Assembly (NCBI GenBank): GCA_031549535.1
Contig: JAVBPP010000105.1
Location: 1-7,674 of the forward strand
DNA: 7,674 nt
Direction: 5' to 3'
From: JAVBPP01 sp031549535
GTDB taxonomy: Bacteria; Bacillota; Clostridia; Oscillospirales; Acutalibacteraceae
The translations under genes and the position numbers were made by a program. Below the pieces are notes generated by a model. It ran no database searches, had not been told where the DNA came from, and was given only the letters and a program-made list of their open reading frames with translations. This document shows positions 1-6,148 of this stretch, piece by piece. The number at the start of each line of letters is the position of its first letter. The stretch's first letter is position 1.

Positions 1-122
1 ACAATGCGCTTATCGCTGGTAATCTTGCCGTCCTTGAGCGGAACGTTAAAATCGCAGCGCACCAAAACGCGCTTCCCCGCAACGGCGATATCTTCCAGAG
101 TCTTTTTGTTTAACGGTTTCAT
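1..122 (-). CDS. pgk: Phosphoglycerate kinase, N-terminal fragment (runs off the left edge)
   Basis: The reverse strand encodes about 40 residues beginning MKPLNKKTLEDIAVAGKR and continuing with VLVRCDFNVPLKDGKITSD. This is the N-terminal signature of phosphoglycerate kinase (GKRVLVRxDFNVP), whose Asp and Asn take part in 3-phosphoglycerate binding. The enzyme makes ATP in lower glycolysis by transferring phosphate from 1,3-bisphosphoglycerate to ADP, in the cytoplasm. The start at 122 is supported by an AAAGGATG ribosome binding site just upstream. The gene lies 91 nt beyond dut, but a promoter-like sequence in that gap suggests it is transcribed on its own, at least in part. Only the first ~41 codons are present, so completeness cannot be judged. 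The family call is firm because the motif is diagnostic. Confidence 0.93.
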   Translation of the reverse strand, partial: MKPLNKKTLEDIAVAGKRVLVRCDFNVPLKDGKITSDKRI

Positions 123-144
123 AAACTCTCATCCTTTCAAACGA

Positions 145-192
145 ATACCAATATAGTGTAAGCATACCAATTCATTTTATAACAAATTGGTA
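145..192. repeat. Three TACCAAT/ATTGGTA half-sites overlapping the pgk promoter
   Basis: ATACCAAT occurs at 145-152 and again at 164-171. AATTGGTA, the inverted form, occurs at 185-192. The last two form an inverted repeat (ACCAATT 166-172, AATTGGT 185-191) centred on the -10/spacer of the pgk promoter. The first lies 19 bp away in direct orientation, near the predicted start of transcription. This geometry looks like a multi-site operator. No specific regulator can be named from the sequence. Confidence 0.45.
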
Positions 193-202
193 GTTTTTTC
201 AA
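174..202 (-). promoter_or_regulatory. Sigma-A-type promoter for pgk
   Basis: On the reverse strand TTGAAA (197-202) and TAAAAT (174-179) are separated by exactly 17 bp, close to the TTGACA/TATAAT consensus. It lies about 50 bp upstream of the pgk start and 12 nt downstream of the dut stop codon, so pgk can be expressed independently of the dut transcript. Repeated half-sites overlap it (separate entry). Confidence 0.6.
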
Positions 203-213
203 GTAAATTAAAA

Positions 214-654
214 TTATTTTCCTGTGGATCCAAACCCGCCCGCGCCGCGCTGTGTTTCGGGCAGCTCCTGCGTTTCCGTCAAGCAGGGCAGGGCAACGGG
301 CAAAAACAGCAGCTGCGCAATGCGCTCGCCGGGCTGAACAGTATAGTCCTCATCAAACTGATTCACAATACCCACCAGCAGCTCGCCGCGGTAGTCGCTG
401 TCTATCACGCCCACGGCGTTGAGCAGGGATAAGCCGTGCTTCACCGCGAGGCCGCTGCGCGCAAACATGAAGGCGGCATACTCCGGCGTGGGCAGGGCAA
501 GGGCAATGCCTGTGGGTATCGTGGCATGCCCGCGCGCGGGAATCGTCATGGGTGCATTCAGGCAGGCGTATAAGTCATAGCCTGCGCTGCCTTGGGTGGC
601 GCGGGTGGGCAGTATGGCATTCCCGCGCAGTTTTTTTGCAAAAAGCTCTGTCAT
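214..654 (-). CDS. dut: dUTP diphosphatase (dUTPase, trimeric type)
   Basis: Hydrolyses dUTP to dUMP and pyrophosphate, keeping uracil out of DNA and supplying dUMP for thymidylate synthesis. All five motifs of the trimeric dUTPase family are present in the 146-residue product: AGYDLYA (24-30), RSGLA (66-70), GVIDSDYRGE (82-91, with catalytic Asp85), ERIAQLLF (110-117) and the glycine-rich RGAGGFGSTG near the C-terminus (136-145) that closes over the nucleotide. Length matches the family. I chose the ATG at 654 rather than an upstream in-frame start because an AGGAAG ribosome binding site precedes it and the protein then begins MTELFAKKL, as expected. The start overlaps the stop of the upstream DUF1361 gene as ATGA, implying translational coupling. 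Nothing looks broken or missing. Confidence 0.96.
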   Translation of the reverse strand: MTELFAKKLRGNAILPTRATQGSAGYDLYACLNAPMTIPARGHATIPTGIALALPTPEYAAFMFARSGLAVKHGLSLLNAVGVIDSDYRGELLVGIVNQFDEDYTVQPGERIAQLLFLPVALPCLTETQELPETQRGAGGFGSTGK

Positions 655-1319
655 GCTGTATCTTCCTTTCCGATAAAACACAAAAACACCGCATAGCTGC
701 CGGCAAAGAAAACGGCCATGAGCAGGGAGTAGCGCAGGGCGAAGCCGTCAAAGCCGGAAAAGAATTCCCGCAACAGGCGGACGGGGTTCAGCACATCCCA
801 GCTGTTAAAGCGCAGAAAACGGCCGATGTAGATGCCGATGCCAACCAGAAGGGAGCTGACGCCCAGCGCAAGACCGGCGGCAATTTTTCCATAGAGCATC
901 CGCAGCCTGTGCAGCACCAGATGCATGGACAGCGCCCCCATGGCGATGCCAACCAGGCAGAACAGGGCGGTAACAGCCAAAATCAGCCAGGGGCGCAGCT
1001 CACGCAGATACAGGCCGCCCGGCGGCTCAAAGGTAAACCAGTTCAGGTGAATCAAATCTGTGACAAGGTAGGGTGCGTTTGGCAGAAAAAAGAGCCAGGG
1101 CACCAGCAGGAACACGGCAGGGAGCAGCTTGTTCCGTTTCATCAACAGCTCAAACCCCGCCGCAAAAACCAGCGGCAGGGCGGCAAGCAACATGTTCCAG
1201 AGCATGATGCCGAATAAATCCGTATGGTATGGGGTGCGCGCCAACAGTGGCACGCTGAACACGCAGGCGAGCCACATCACCCAAAGGGCAATGGCTGGGT
1301 GTTGCAAATGTTTGGGCAT
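651..1319 (-). CDS. DUF1361 integral membrane protein
   Basis: A 222-residue, very hydrophobic protein with about six predicted membrane segments (roughly residues 10-26, 37-57, 65-80, 110-130, 147-167 and 195-216). Two blocks match what I know of the DUF1361 family: FLPNAPYLVTDLIHL (78-92) and IGRFLRFNSWDVL (165-177). These polar and charged residues sit at membrane edges and may form a conserved site, but the function is unknown. The start at 1319 is preceded by a GAGGT ribosome binding site and lies 11 nt after the stop of the aldo/keto reductase gene. The stop overlaps the dut start (ATGA). The tight packing suggests cotranscription with both neighbours but does not by itself indicate shared function. 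Confidence 0.85.
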   Translation of the reverse strand: MPKHLQHPAIALWVMWLACVFSVPLLARTPYHTDLFGIMLWNMLLAALPLVFAAGFELLMKRNKLLPAVFLLVPWLFFLPNAPYLVTDLIHLNWFTFEPPGGLYLRELRPWLILAVTALFCLVGIAMGALSMHLVLHRLRMLYGKIAAGLALGVSSLLVGIGIYIGRFLRFNSWDVLNPVRLLREFFSGFDGFALRYSLLMAVFFAGSYAVFLCFIGKEDTA

Positions 1320-1330
1320 AGTGTACCTCG

Positions 1331-2245
1331 TTAGGGCAGTGTGTTACCCGCCGCAAGATAGAGGCGATACCATTCCTCGCGGCTGATTGTGACCTCGCTC
1401 GCCTTGCACAGCTCACGCAGATGCACAGGGTTTGTGGTGCCCGCGATGGGCTGCATCTTTGCCGGGTGGCGCAGAATCCAGGCAAAGGCGATTGCCGCCT
1501 TACTCACGCCCTTTTGTTCCGCCAATGCGGCGAGCAGGGCGTTCAGTTCGGGAAATTTCTCCTCATTATCCATAAACGTGCCCTCGAACACGCCGTATTG
1601 CAGCGGCGACCAGGGCTGAATGGTGATGCCGTGCAGGCGGCAGTATTCCAGTATGCCGCCGTCATGGTCATAGGCGGCGGGCAGCTCCATGTTGGCGTGA
1701 ATGCCCGCGTCAATCATGGTGGAATTCGTCAGACTGAACTGCAACTGATTCGCAATCAGCTTATAAGGCAGAAACTTTTGCAGCAGCTCCATTTGATACG
1801 GCTTTTGGTTGGATACGCCGAAATAGCGCACTTTGCCCTGCCGGTGCAGCAAATCAAAGGCCTCAGCCACTTCCTCCGGCTCCATCAGGGTATCCGGGCG
1901 GTGCAGCAGCAACACATCGATATAGTCCATATCAAGCCGCGCGAGGCTATGTTCCACGCTGTGCAAAATATGTTCCTTCGAAAAATCGTATTGCTTGGGG
2001 CGAATGCCGCATTTGGTTTGAATGCGCACCTTATCCCGCAGGCCGGCCTCTTTCACTGCCGCGCCGAGCAGTGTTTCGGATTCGCCGCCCGCGTAGATAT
2101 CCGCCGTGTCGAAAAAGTCAATTCCTTCACGATACGCGGTCTCCACCAGCTCCCGCACGGCCTTGGGTTCCATGCCGCCCACGCGCCAGAGGCCCAGGGA
2201 TAGCTCCGAGGCGGGTAACACGCCGCCGATTTTTATGGTTTTCAT
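1331..2245 (-). CDS. Aldo/keto reductase, YdhF/YcsN-like
   Basis: A 304-residue NAD(P)H-dependent oxidoreductase of the aldo/keto reductase superfamily (TIM barrel, cytoplasmic), reducing carbonyl compounds; the substrate cannot be told from sequence. The catalytic tetrad is visible: Asp46 and Tyr51 in DFFDTADIY, Lys78 in TKCG and His115 in LLLHRPD. Further family blocks are GKVRYFGVSN (137-146), NQLQFSL (166-172), PWSPLQYGVF (211-220) and the cofactor-binding IAGTTNPVHLRE near 268-278. The sequence style, with MEPEEVAEAFDLLH before GKVR, resembles the E. coli YdhF / B. subtilis YcsN branch. The start at 2245 follows a perfect AAGGAGG site at good spacing. The open frame continues upstream for 49 codons, but that stretch is Arg/Pro-rich and unlike the family. 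It follows trmD after a 195-nt gap, where rplS would often be. Confidence 0.93.
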   Translation of the reverse strand: MKTIKIGGVLPASELSLGLWRVGGMEPKAVRELVETAYREGIDFFDTADIYAGGESETLLGAAVKEAGLRDKVRIQTKCGIRPKQYDFSKEHILHSVEHSLARLDMDYIDVLLLHRPDTLMEPEEVAEAFDLLHRQGKVRYFGVSNQKPYQMELLQKFLPYKLIANQLQFSLTNSTMIDAGIHANMELPAAYDHDGGILEYCRLHGITIQPWSPLQYGVFEGTFMDNEEKFPELNALLAALAEQKGVSKAAIAFAWILRHPAKMQPIAGTTNPVHLRELCKASEVTISREEWYRLYLAAGNTLP

Positions 2246-2299
2246 TGTGTTCCTCCTTATATGGTTGTTGGATTTGAGTAATTGCGAAGTGCGTCCGAT

Positions 2300-2361
2300 G
2301 CCGGTTCCCTGCGGCAAACGGTATCCAAAGGGAACGACGGCGCGCCCGGGTGTGCGCACCC
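2300..2361. repeat. Paired GC-rich inverted repeats in the trmD-aldo/keto reductase gap
   Basis: Two adjacent stem-loops lie in the 195-bp gap. The first pairs GCCG plus GTTCCCT (2300-2310) with AGGGAAC, a 2-nt bulge, and CGGC (2329-2341), around an 18-nt loop. The second pairs GGGTG (2348-2352) with CACCC (2357-2361). Neither is followed by a T-run on the minus strand, so they do not look like a standard intrinsic terminator for trmD. They could be a dispersed intergenic repeat, a processing signal or part of a leader for the reductase gene. Confidence 0.4.
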
Positions 2362-2440
2362 TACGCGATAAGCCCCGTAAATTCCGCAGCAATCGTTTGG
2401 AGAGCTGAAATATCAGTCAACAGCACTCTGCCGTAGCGGT

Positions 2441-3175
2441 TCAGTCCTTGTTACGCAGCCTATCTAAAAATTCCCGATCCGCCTGCGTCAGCTCTGCCGT
2501 TTCCAGGAGCTCCGGCCGTTTTTCCAGAGTGCGCAGCAGGCTCTGTTCCCTTTGCCATTGTGCAATTTTCGCGTGATGCCCGTTTTGCAGCAGCTCCGGC
2601 ACTGCCATGCCGTGCCATTCCGGGGGTCTGGTATATTGCGGGTATTCGAGCAGGCCGTGAAAGTGGCTCTCCTGCGCATAGGATTCCTCCCCGCGCAAAA
2701 CGCCCGGCAGCATGCGCGTTACCGCGTCTGCAACCACCAGGGCAGGCAGCTCCCCGCCGGTGAGCACATAGTCGCCGATGGAAATTTCTTCATCCACCAG
2801 CTCCGTGATGATGCGCTCATCTACGCCCTCGTAGTGCCCGCACAGCAGAGCGAGGTTTTCCAGCTGCGCGAGCTGCCGCACCTTTTCCTGCGTCAGCGTT
2901 TTCCCCTGGGGCGAAAGATAAACCAGATGCGGCTTTTTGCCGATACTCTCGCACAGCGCTCGAAAGCAATCGTAAATCGGCTGCACGGTCATTAGCATGC
3001 CGCTGCCGCCGCCGTAGGGGGTGTCGTCCACCCGGCGGTGCTTATCGGCGGTATAATCCCGTATCTGCCAGCAGTTAATTTCCACGCAGCAACGTTCCCG
3101 CGCGCGGCCGATGATGCTCTCGCGCAGGACTGCGTCACATAGCTCGGGAAACAGCGTCAGGATATCAATCCGCAT
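2441..3175 (-). CDS. trmD: tRNA (guanine37-N1)-methyltransferase TrmD
   Basis: Transfers a methyl group from S-adenosylmethionine to N1 of G37, next to the anticodon of tRNAs reading CNN codons, preventing +1 frameshifting. The 244-residue protein shows the SPOUT trefoil-knot signature: TPYGGGSGM (52-60), LCGHYEGVDER (111-121) and IGDYVLTGGELP (133-144), with Arg154 at the catalytic arginine position. The block LLEYPQYTRP (175-184) carries Glu where proteobacterial enzymes have the catalytic Asp169; I recall Glu as usual in Gram-positive TrmD. I chose the ATG at 3175 over the TTG immediately before it because an AAGGGG site sits at better spacing. The start overlaps the rimM end by 11 nt, implying coupling. 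RplS, the common next gene, is absent. Confidence 0.97.
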   Translation of the reverse strand: MRIDILTLFPELCDAVLRESIIGRARERCCVEINCWQIRDYTADKHRRVDDTPYGGGSGMLMTVQPIYDCFRALCESIGKKPHLVYLSPQGKTLTQEKVRQLAQLENLALLCGHYEGVDERIITELVDEEISIGDYVLTGGELPALVVADAVTRMLPGVLRGEESYAQESHFHGLLEYPQYTRPPEWHGMAVPELLQNGHHAKIAQWQREQSLLRTLEKRPELLETAELTQADREFLDRLRNKD

Positions 3176-3680
3176 CAAAAATCCCCTTCAGCGGCCGGAT
3201 GCGCACAAACGCCTCCTCCACCCGCACTTCAATCACCACGTCCGGAATTGCGGGCAGCAAATATTCCCTGCCCTGTGCTGTTGTCACGTGCCAGACGTCG
3301 TTCGCCCCCGTTGCGCTTACCTCGCTCAAGGTGCCGTAAACCAGGCCGCTGTCCGCATCGCGCACCTCGCAGCCCAGCAGGTCGGCAATAAAATAACTGC
3401 CCTCTTTTAAACGCGCATCACTGCGGCGCAAATAGAGCAGTTTACCGCGCAGAGCCTGCGCCTGTTCCATGGTGCCAACCCCCGCTAACATGAGCAAAAC
3501 AAGGCTCCCGTGCACCCTGGCAGAAAAAACCTGCACGGGTTGGGAACCCTTGTCGTCAAAATACAGCGTTTGAAAGCCCTTGAAAAACTCCGGCCCGTCA
3601 CAACGGGGATTCACGCGCATTTCGCCCTTCACCCCGTGTGTGCCGACAATTTCACCGATTTCCAAATATGGCTTAATCAA
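3165..3680 (-). CDS. rimM: Ribosome maturation factor RimM (TTG start)
   Basis: Assists late assembly of the 30S subunit, binding S19 and helping 16S rRNA 3' head-domain maturation. The 171-residue protein has the N-terminal RimM barrel (about 6-88), opening with LEIGEIVGTHGVKGEMRV, and a C-terminal PRC-barrel-like domain (about 95-168). The latter contains SYFIADLLGCEV (95-106), GANDVWHV (125-132) and LLPAIPDVV (141-149), all typical. No ATG or GTG fits. The only start giving the normal N-terminus is the TTG at 3680, because an in-frame stop lies just upstream. Its best ribosome binding site (AAAAGG) is about 12 nt away, which is long. The start lies inside the last codons of khpA (8-nt overlap), so translation is probably coupled to khpA. 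Confidence 0.95.
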   Translation of the reverse strand: MIKPYLEIGEIVGTHGVKGEMRVNPRCDGPEFFKGFQTLYFDDKGSQPVQVFSARVHGSLVLLMLAGVGTMEQAQALRGKLLYLRRSDARLKEGSYFIADLLGCEVRDADSGLVYGTLSEVSATGANDVWHVTTAQGREYLLPAIPDVVIEVRVEEAFVRIRPLKGIFDAD

Positions 3681-3906
3681 TTTCGACTGCTACCTTTTCA
3701 TTGTTCCGCGTTGCGACGGCACGCATCACAGTACGGATGGATTTTGCAATTCTGCCTTGTTTGCCGATGACGCGGCCGACATCCTGTTCCCCGACATGCA
3801 GGTGATACACCGTGATGCCCTCTTCGTTCGGCTGGTCAACCGTAACACTGACAGCTGCGGGGTCTTCGACAAGCCCCTTGGCAATGTTTACGAGTAATTC
3901 TTTCAT
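3673..3906 (-). CDS. khpA: KH-domain RNA-binding protein KhpA (YlqC family)
   Basis: A 77-residue protein consisting of a single KH domain with the RNA-binding GxxG loop visible as IGKQGR (GKQG at 48-51), within the typical VGRVIGKQGRIAKSIR block. KhpA binds RNA, usually as a dimer or with KhpB/Jag, and affects cell elongation and mRNA/sRNA biology in Gram-positive bacteria. Its place between rpsP and rimM is standard for Bacillota. The ATG at 3906 is preceded by AGAGGA about 10 nt upstream. The gene follows rpsP after 26 nt, and its 3' end overlaps the rimM start. Length matches the family. Confidence 0.95.
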   Translation of the reverse strand: MKELLVNIAKGLVEDPAAVSVTVDQPNEEGITVYHLHVGEQDVGRVIGKQGRIAKSIRTVMRAVATRNNEKVAVEID

Positions 3907-3932
3907 TCTTTATAATCCTCTAATTTCTGCAC

Positions 3933-4175
3933 TTACAGAATTCCGCTCTTTTTTAACAGGTTGCGCACGGTATCGGTCGGCTGAGCGCCGTTGGCGATCC
4001 ACTGCTTTGCCTTTTCCTCGTCCACCTTGATTTCGGCGGGCTCCTTCAGGGGGTTATACACGCCGATTTCTTCAATAAATCTGCCGTCGCGCGGGTATCT
4101 GGAATCCGCAACAACGATGCGATAAAACGGCGCTTTCTTCGCGCCCATGCGGCGCAGTCTGATTTTTACAGCCAT
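3933..4175 (-). CDS. rpsP: 30S ribosomal protein S16
   Basis: The 80-residue product begins MAVKIRLRRMGAKKAPFYRI and continues VVADSRYPRDGRFIEEIGVYNP, the unmistakable N-terminal half of bacterial S16. S16 is an early-assembly protein binding the 5' domain of 16S rRNA. The second half (LKEPAEIKVDEEKAKQWI, then GAQPTDTVRNLLKKSGIL) is also standard, and the length is normal. A GGAGG site lies about 10 nt before the ATG at 4175. It sits downstream of ffh across a 93-nt gap holding a small hairpin, the usual gene order for the SRP operon. Confidence 0.98.
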   Translation of the reverse strand: MAVKIRLRRMGAKKAPFYRIVVADSRYPRDGRFIEEIGVYNPLKEPAEIKVDEEKAKQWIANGAQPTDTVRNLLKKSGIL

Positions 4176-4216
4176 GACTTGGTTTCCTCCATAATCTCGT
4201 TTTGTGAATCAAATTA

Positions 4217-4245
4217 TTGCAAGGTTCGGTCAGTACGACCGTTCC
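4217..4245. repeat. Small hairpin in the ffh-rpsP gap
   Basis: CGGTC and GACCG form a 5-bp stem around a 5-nt loop, with further GG/CC pairs beyond a 2x2 T-T internal loop. No T-run follows on the minus strand, so it is not a canonical terminator. It could be an mRNA processing or stabilising element setting rpsP levels apart from ffh. Confidence 0.3.
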
Positions 4246-4268
4246 ATTGATCCCTGTTTTGCTGCGGG

Positions 4269-5633
4269 TTACATAAAGCCGTCCATGCCACCCATGCCGT
4301 TCATGCCGCCCATGCGGCTCATCCGGCGCATTTGCTTGGCGGACATTTTGCCGTTCATCTGCTTCATCATTTTCTGCATCTGGCGGAATTGATTGAGCAG
4401 GCGGTTGACATCCTCCACCTTCATGCCGCAGCCTGCCGCAATCCGGCGCTTGCGCGAGGGGTTGATGATATCCGGCTGCGCGCGCTCCTTCGTCGTCATA
4501 GAAAGGATGATGGCCTGCGTGCGGTCAAACATTTTCTCATCCACTTCGGCGTTCTGCATCTTTTTCCCGATACCGGGCAGCATGGCGAGCGTGTCGCGGA
4601 TGGAGCCCATCTTGCGCAGCTGCTGAAACTGATCCAGCAAATCGTTTAAATCATACTTGTTTTTGCGTAGCTTTTCTTCCAGCTCTTTGGCCTTTTTTTC
4701 ATCAATGGCCAGCTCCGCCTTTTCGATTAAGGAAAGGACGTCGCCCATGCCGAGGATACGGGAAGCCATGCGGTCGGGGTGAAACAAATCCAAATCGGCG
4801 AGCTTTTCACCGATGCCGATAAATTTAATGGGCTTGCCTGTAACCTTGAGGGTGGAGAGTGCCGCGCCGCCGCGGGTGTCGCCGTCCAGTTTTGTGAGCA
4901 CGGTGCCGTCAATGCCCAACGCTTCGTTAAAGCTGCTTGCCACATTCACCGCGTCCTGACCCGTCATGGCGTCCACCACAAGCAGGATTTCATGCGGCTT
5001 TGCGGCCGCCTTGACGCGCTTGAGCTCATCCATGAGCTCCTCGTCGATATGCAGCCGCCCTGCGGTATCCAGAAATACATAGTCGTAGCCCTGATCTTTT
5101 GCCAGCTTAATGGCCTCGGTGGCGATGGTGACGGGGTCAATCTGCCCCATTTCAAACACCGGCACGCCCACCTGTTCGCCCACCACCTGCAATTGCTTGA
5201 TTGCGGCGGGGCGGTAGATATCGCAGGCGACCAACAGCGGCCTGTGCCCCTGCTTTTTCAGCCAAAGCGCAATTTTGGCGCTGTGTGTGGTTTTACCGGA
5301 GCCCTGCAGGCCGCACATGAGCACCACTGTGGGTGGGTGAGCCGCGTTGGCCAGGCGGGCATTCGTGCCGCCCATGAGCGCAACGAGCTCCTCGTGCACG
5401 ATTTTGATGACCATCTGCGCGGGGGTTAGGCTCTCCATCACCTTGGCACCGATGGCGCGTTCGGTGAGCGTGTTTGTAAAATCCTTGGCGACCTTGTAGT
5501 TGACGTCCGCCTCCAACAGCGCAAGGCGTACCTCGCGCATGACTTCGCGCACATCCGCCTCGTTCAGGCTGCCCTTGCTGCGCATGCGTTTGAACGCAGC
5601 CTCGATTCTGTCGGAAAGACCTTCAAATGCCAA
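4269..5633 (-). CDS. ffh: Signal recognition particle GTPase Ffh (TTG start)
   Basis: Protein subunit of the signal recognition particle. It binds 4.5S/6S SRP RNA and hydrophobic signal sequences on ribosomes and docks with FtsY at the membrane. The 454 residues show an N domain (1 to about 95, opening AFEGLSDRI), a G domain with P-loop GLQGSGKTT (108-116), DIYRPAA (138-144), DTAGR (189-193) and TKLDGDTRGG (247-256), then a methionine-rich M domain with the SRP-RNA-binding helix-turn-helix (about 394-425, RKRRIAAGCGMKVEDVNRLL). The tail is rich in MGGM motifs. I chose the TTG at 5633. It gives the canonical M-AFEGLSDR start and stands 6 nt from a GAGGTG site, whereas the GTG at 5642 overlaps that site itself. 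It follows ylxM after 12 nt. Confidence 0.97.
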   Translation of the reverse strand: MAFEGLSDRIEAAFKRMRSKGSLNEADVREVMREVRLALLEADVNYKVAKDFTNTLTERAIGAKVMESLTPAQMVIKIVHEELVALMGGTNARLANAAHPPTVVLMCGLQGSGKTTHSAKIALWLKKQGHRPLLVACDIYRPAAIKQLQVVGEQVGVPVFEMGQIDPVTIATEAIKLAKDQGYDYVFLDTAGRLHIDEELMDELKRVKAAAKPHEILLVVDAMTGQDAVNVASSFNEALGIDGTVLTKLDGDTRGGAALSTLKVTGKPIKFIGIGEKLADLDLFHPDRMASRILGMGDVLSLIEKAELAIDEKKAKELEEKLRKNKYDLNDLLDQFQQLRKMGSIRDTLAMLPGIGKKMQNAEVDEKMFDRTQAIILSMTTKERAQPDIINPSRKRRIAAGCGMKVEDVNRLLNQFRQMQKMMKQMNGKMSAKQMRRMSRMGGMNGMGGMDGFM

Positions 5634-5639
5634 TGGATT

Positions 5640-5647
5640 CACCTCTT
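5640..5647 (-). promoter_or_regulatory. Ribosome binding site that fixes the ffh TTG start
   Basis: AAGAGGTG on the minus strand straddles the ylxM stop codon and stands 6 nt before TTG at 5633. The alternative GTG start (5640-5642) is part of this site, which rules it out as the real start. Confidence 0.75.
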
Positions 5648-6011
5648 ATTCATCCAGCAGGCTCTGGGCAATGGCCCGGATTTTACTGGTGTATTCGTTA
5701 ATTTCGCGGGAAAGGCTGTGGCGCAGGTTATATTCGCTGATTTCGCCAGCGCTCTGCATGATGTCCAAAAGGCCGCTGCGCACCTCTTCAAAGCGCTTGG
5801 CAAGGCCAAGGCGGTTTTCCATGCCGAAGAGTTGACCCTCCGCGCGTTTAATGGCGTCCCGCACACCCTGGCGCGTGATGCCCTCGTTTTCGGCAATTTC
5901 GGCAAGGGACAAATCGTCGTTATAGTAATAACTCAAAAAATCGTTTTGCTTTTGTGTGAGCATATCCCCGTAAAAATCCAGCAATACTGTGATTTCCAGG
6001 TTTTTTGCCAA
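5646..6011 (-). CDS. ylxM: SRP-associated helix-turn-helix protein YlxM (UPF0122; TTG start)
   Basis: A small helix-turn-helix protein encoded next to ffh in Gram-positive bacteria and reported to modulate the SRP, possibly by binding SRP RNA. The 121-residue product (after TTG) opens MAKNLEITVLLDFYGDMLTQ, continues KQNDFLSYYYNDDLSLAEIA, and holds a sigma-70-region-4-like HTH at about 34-58 (SLAEIAENEGITRQGV, then RDAIKRAE), all typical. The open frame extends to an ATG at 6077, but that gives an Arg-rich 22-residue extension unlike the family, and that ATG sits in the palindrome at the predicted transcript start. The TTG at 6011 has a GGGAGGG site 7 nt upstream and restores the family N-terminus. 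It is the first gene of the operon and is served by a consensus promoter at 6092-6120. Confidence 0.92.
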   Translation of the reverse strand: MAKNLEITVLLDFYGDMLTQKQNDFLSYYYNDDLSLAEIAENEGITRQGVRDAIKRAEGQLFGMENRLGLAKRFEEVRSGLLDIMQSAGEISEYNLRHSLSREINEYTSKIRAIAQSLLDE

Positions 6012-6018
6012 AGCTTTT

Positions 6019-6025
6019 CCCTCCC
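6019..6025 (-). promoter_or_regulatory. Ribosome binding site that fixes the ylxM TTG start
   Basis: GGGAGGG on the minus strand stands 7 nt before the TTG at 6011. It is by far the strongest anti-16S match in the leader. The upstream ATG at 6077 has none. Confidence 0.75.
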
Positions 6026-6062
6026 TCGCACGGCGGCAGCGCACATGGCGCGAGCGCTTCTT

Positions 6063-6085
6063 CTGTAAAGCAATCATCTTTACAG
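6063..6085. promoter_or_regulatory. Perfect palindrome at the start of the ylxM-ffh transcript (operator or 5' stem-loop)
   Basis: CTGTAAAG (6063-6070) and CTTTACAG (6078-6085) form an uninterrupted 8-bp inverted repeat around a 7-nt centre. From the promoter at 6092-6120, transcription should begin at about 6085, so the palindrome occupies roughly +1 to +23. It could be a repressor operator or a hairpin capping the 5' end of the mRNA. No regulator can be named. Confidence 0.6.
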
Positions 6086-6091
6086 TTGCGT

Positions 6092-6120
6092 ATTATAACC
6101 GAAAAAACCAGGCCTGTCAA
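6092..6120 (-). promoter_or_regulatory. Perfect-consensus sigma-A promoter for ylxM-ffh-rpsP-khpA-rimM-trmD
   Basis: The minus strand carries TTGACA (6115-6120) and TATAAT (6092-6097) separated by exactly 17 bp, with a T6 run inside the spacer. Both hexamers match the consensus at every position. It lies 81 nt upstream of the ylxM TTG start (6011) and is the only strong promoter seen for the six-gene operon. Confidence 0.88.
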
Positions 6121-6148
6121 GGGGGCAAACACGGGTATTCGGCAGGAG

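Noticed and set aside
552..1217. 221-codon open frame on the plus strand
   Set aside because: It lies antisense to dut and the DUF1361 gene, is rich in Gln/Lys/His in a way typical of a reverse-frame shadow, and has no family resemblance.
1150..1485. 111-codon minus-strand frame between the DUF1361 and reductase genes
   Set aside because: It overlaps both recognised genes out of frame and shows no family features.
2246..2392. 49-codon N-terminal extension of the aldo/keto reductase
   Set aside because: It is encoded by the hairpin-bearing intergenic DNA, is unlike the family, and a perfect AAGGAGG site marks the ATG at 2245.
4779..5429. 216-codon open frame on the plus strand
   Set aside because: Antisense to ffh, whose identity is certain; composition and lack of motifs mark it as a shadow.
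6012..6077. Upstream ATG start for ylxM, adding 22 residues
   Set aside because: The extension is Arg-rich and unlike YlxM proteins, its ATG lies within a few nucleotides of the predicted transcript start without a ribosome binding site, and the TTG at 6011 has a strong one.
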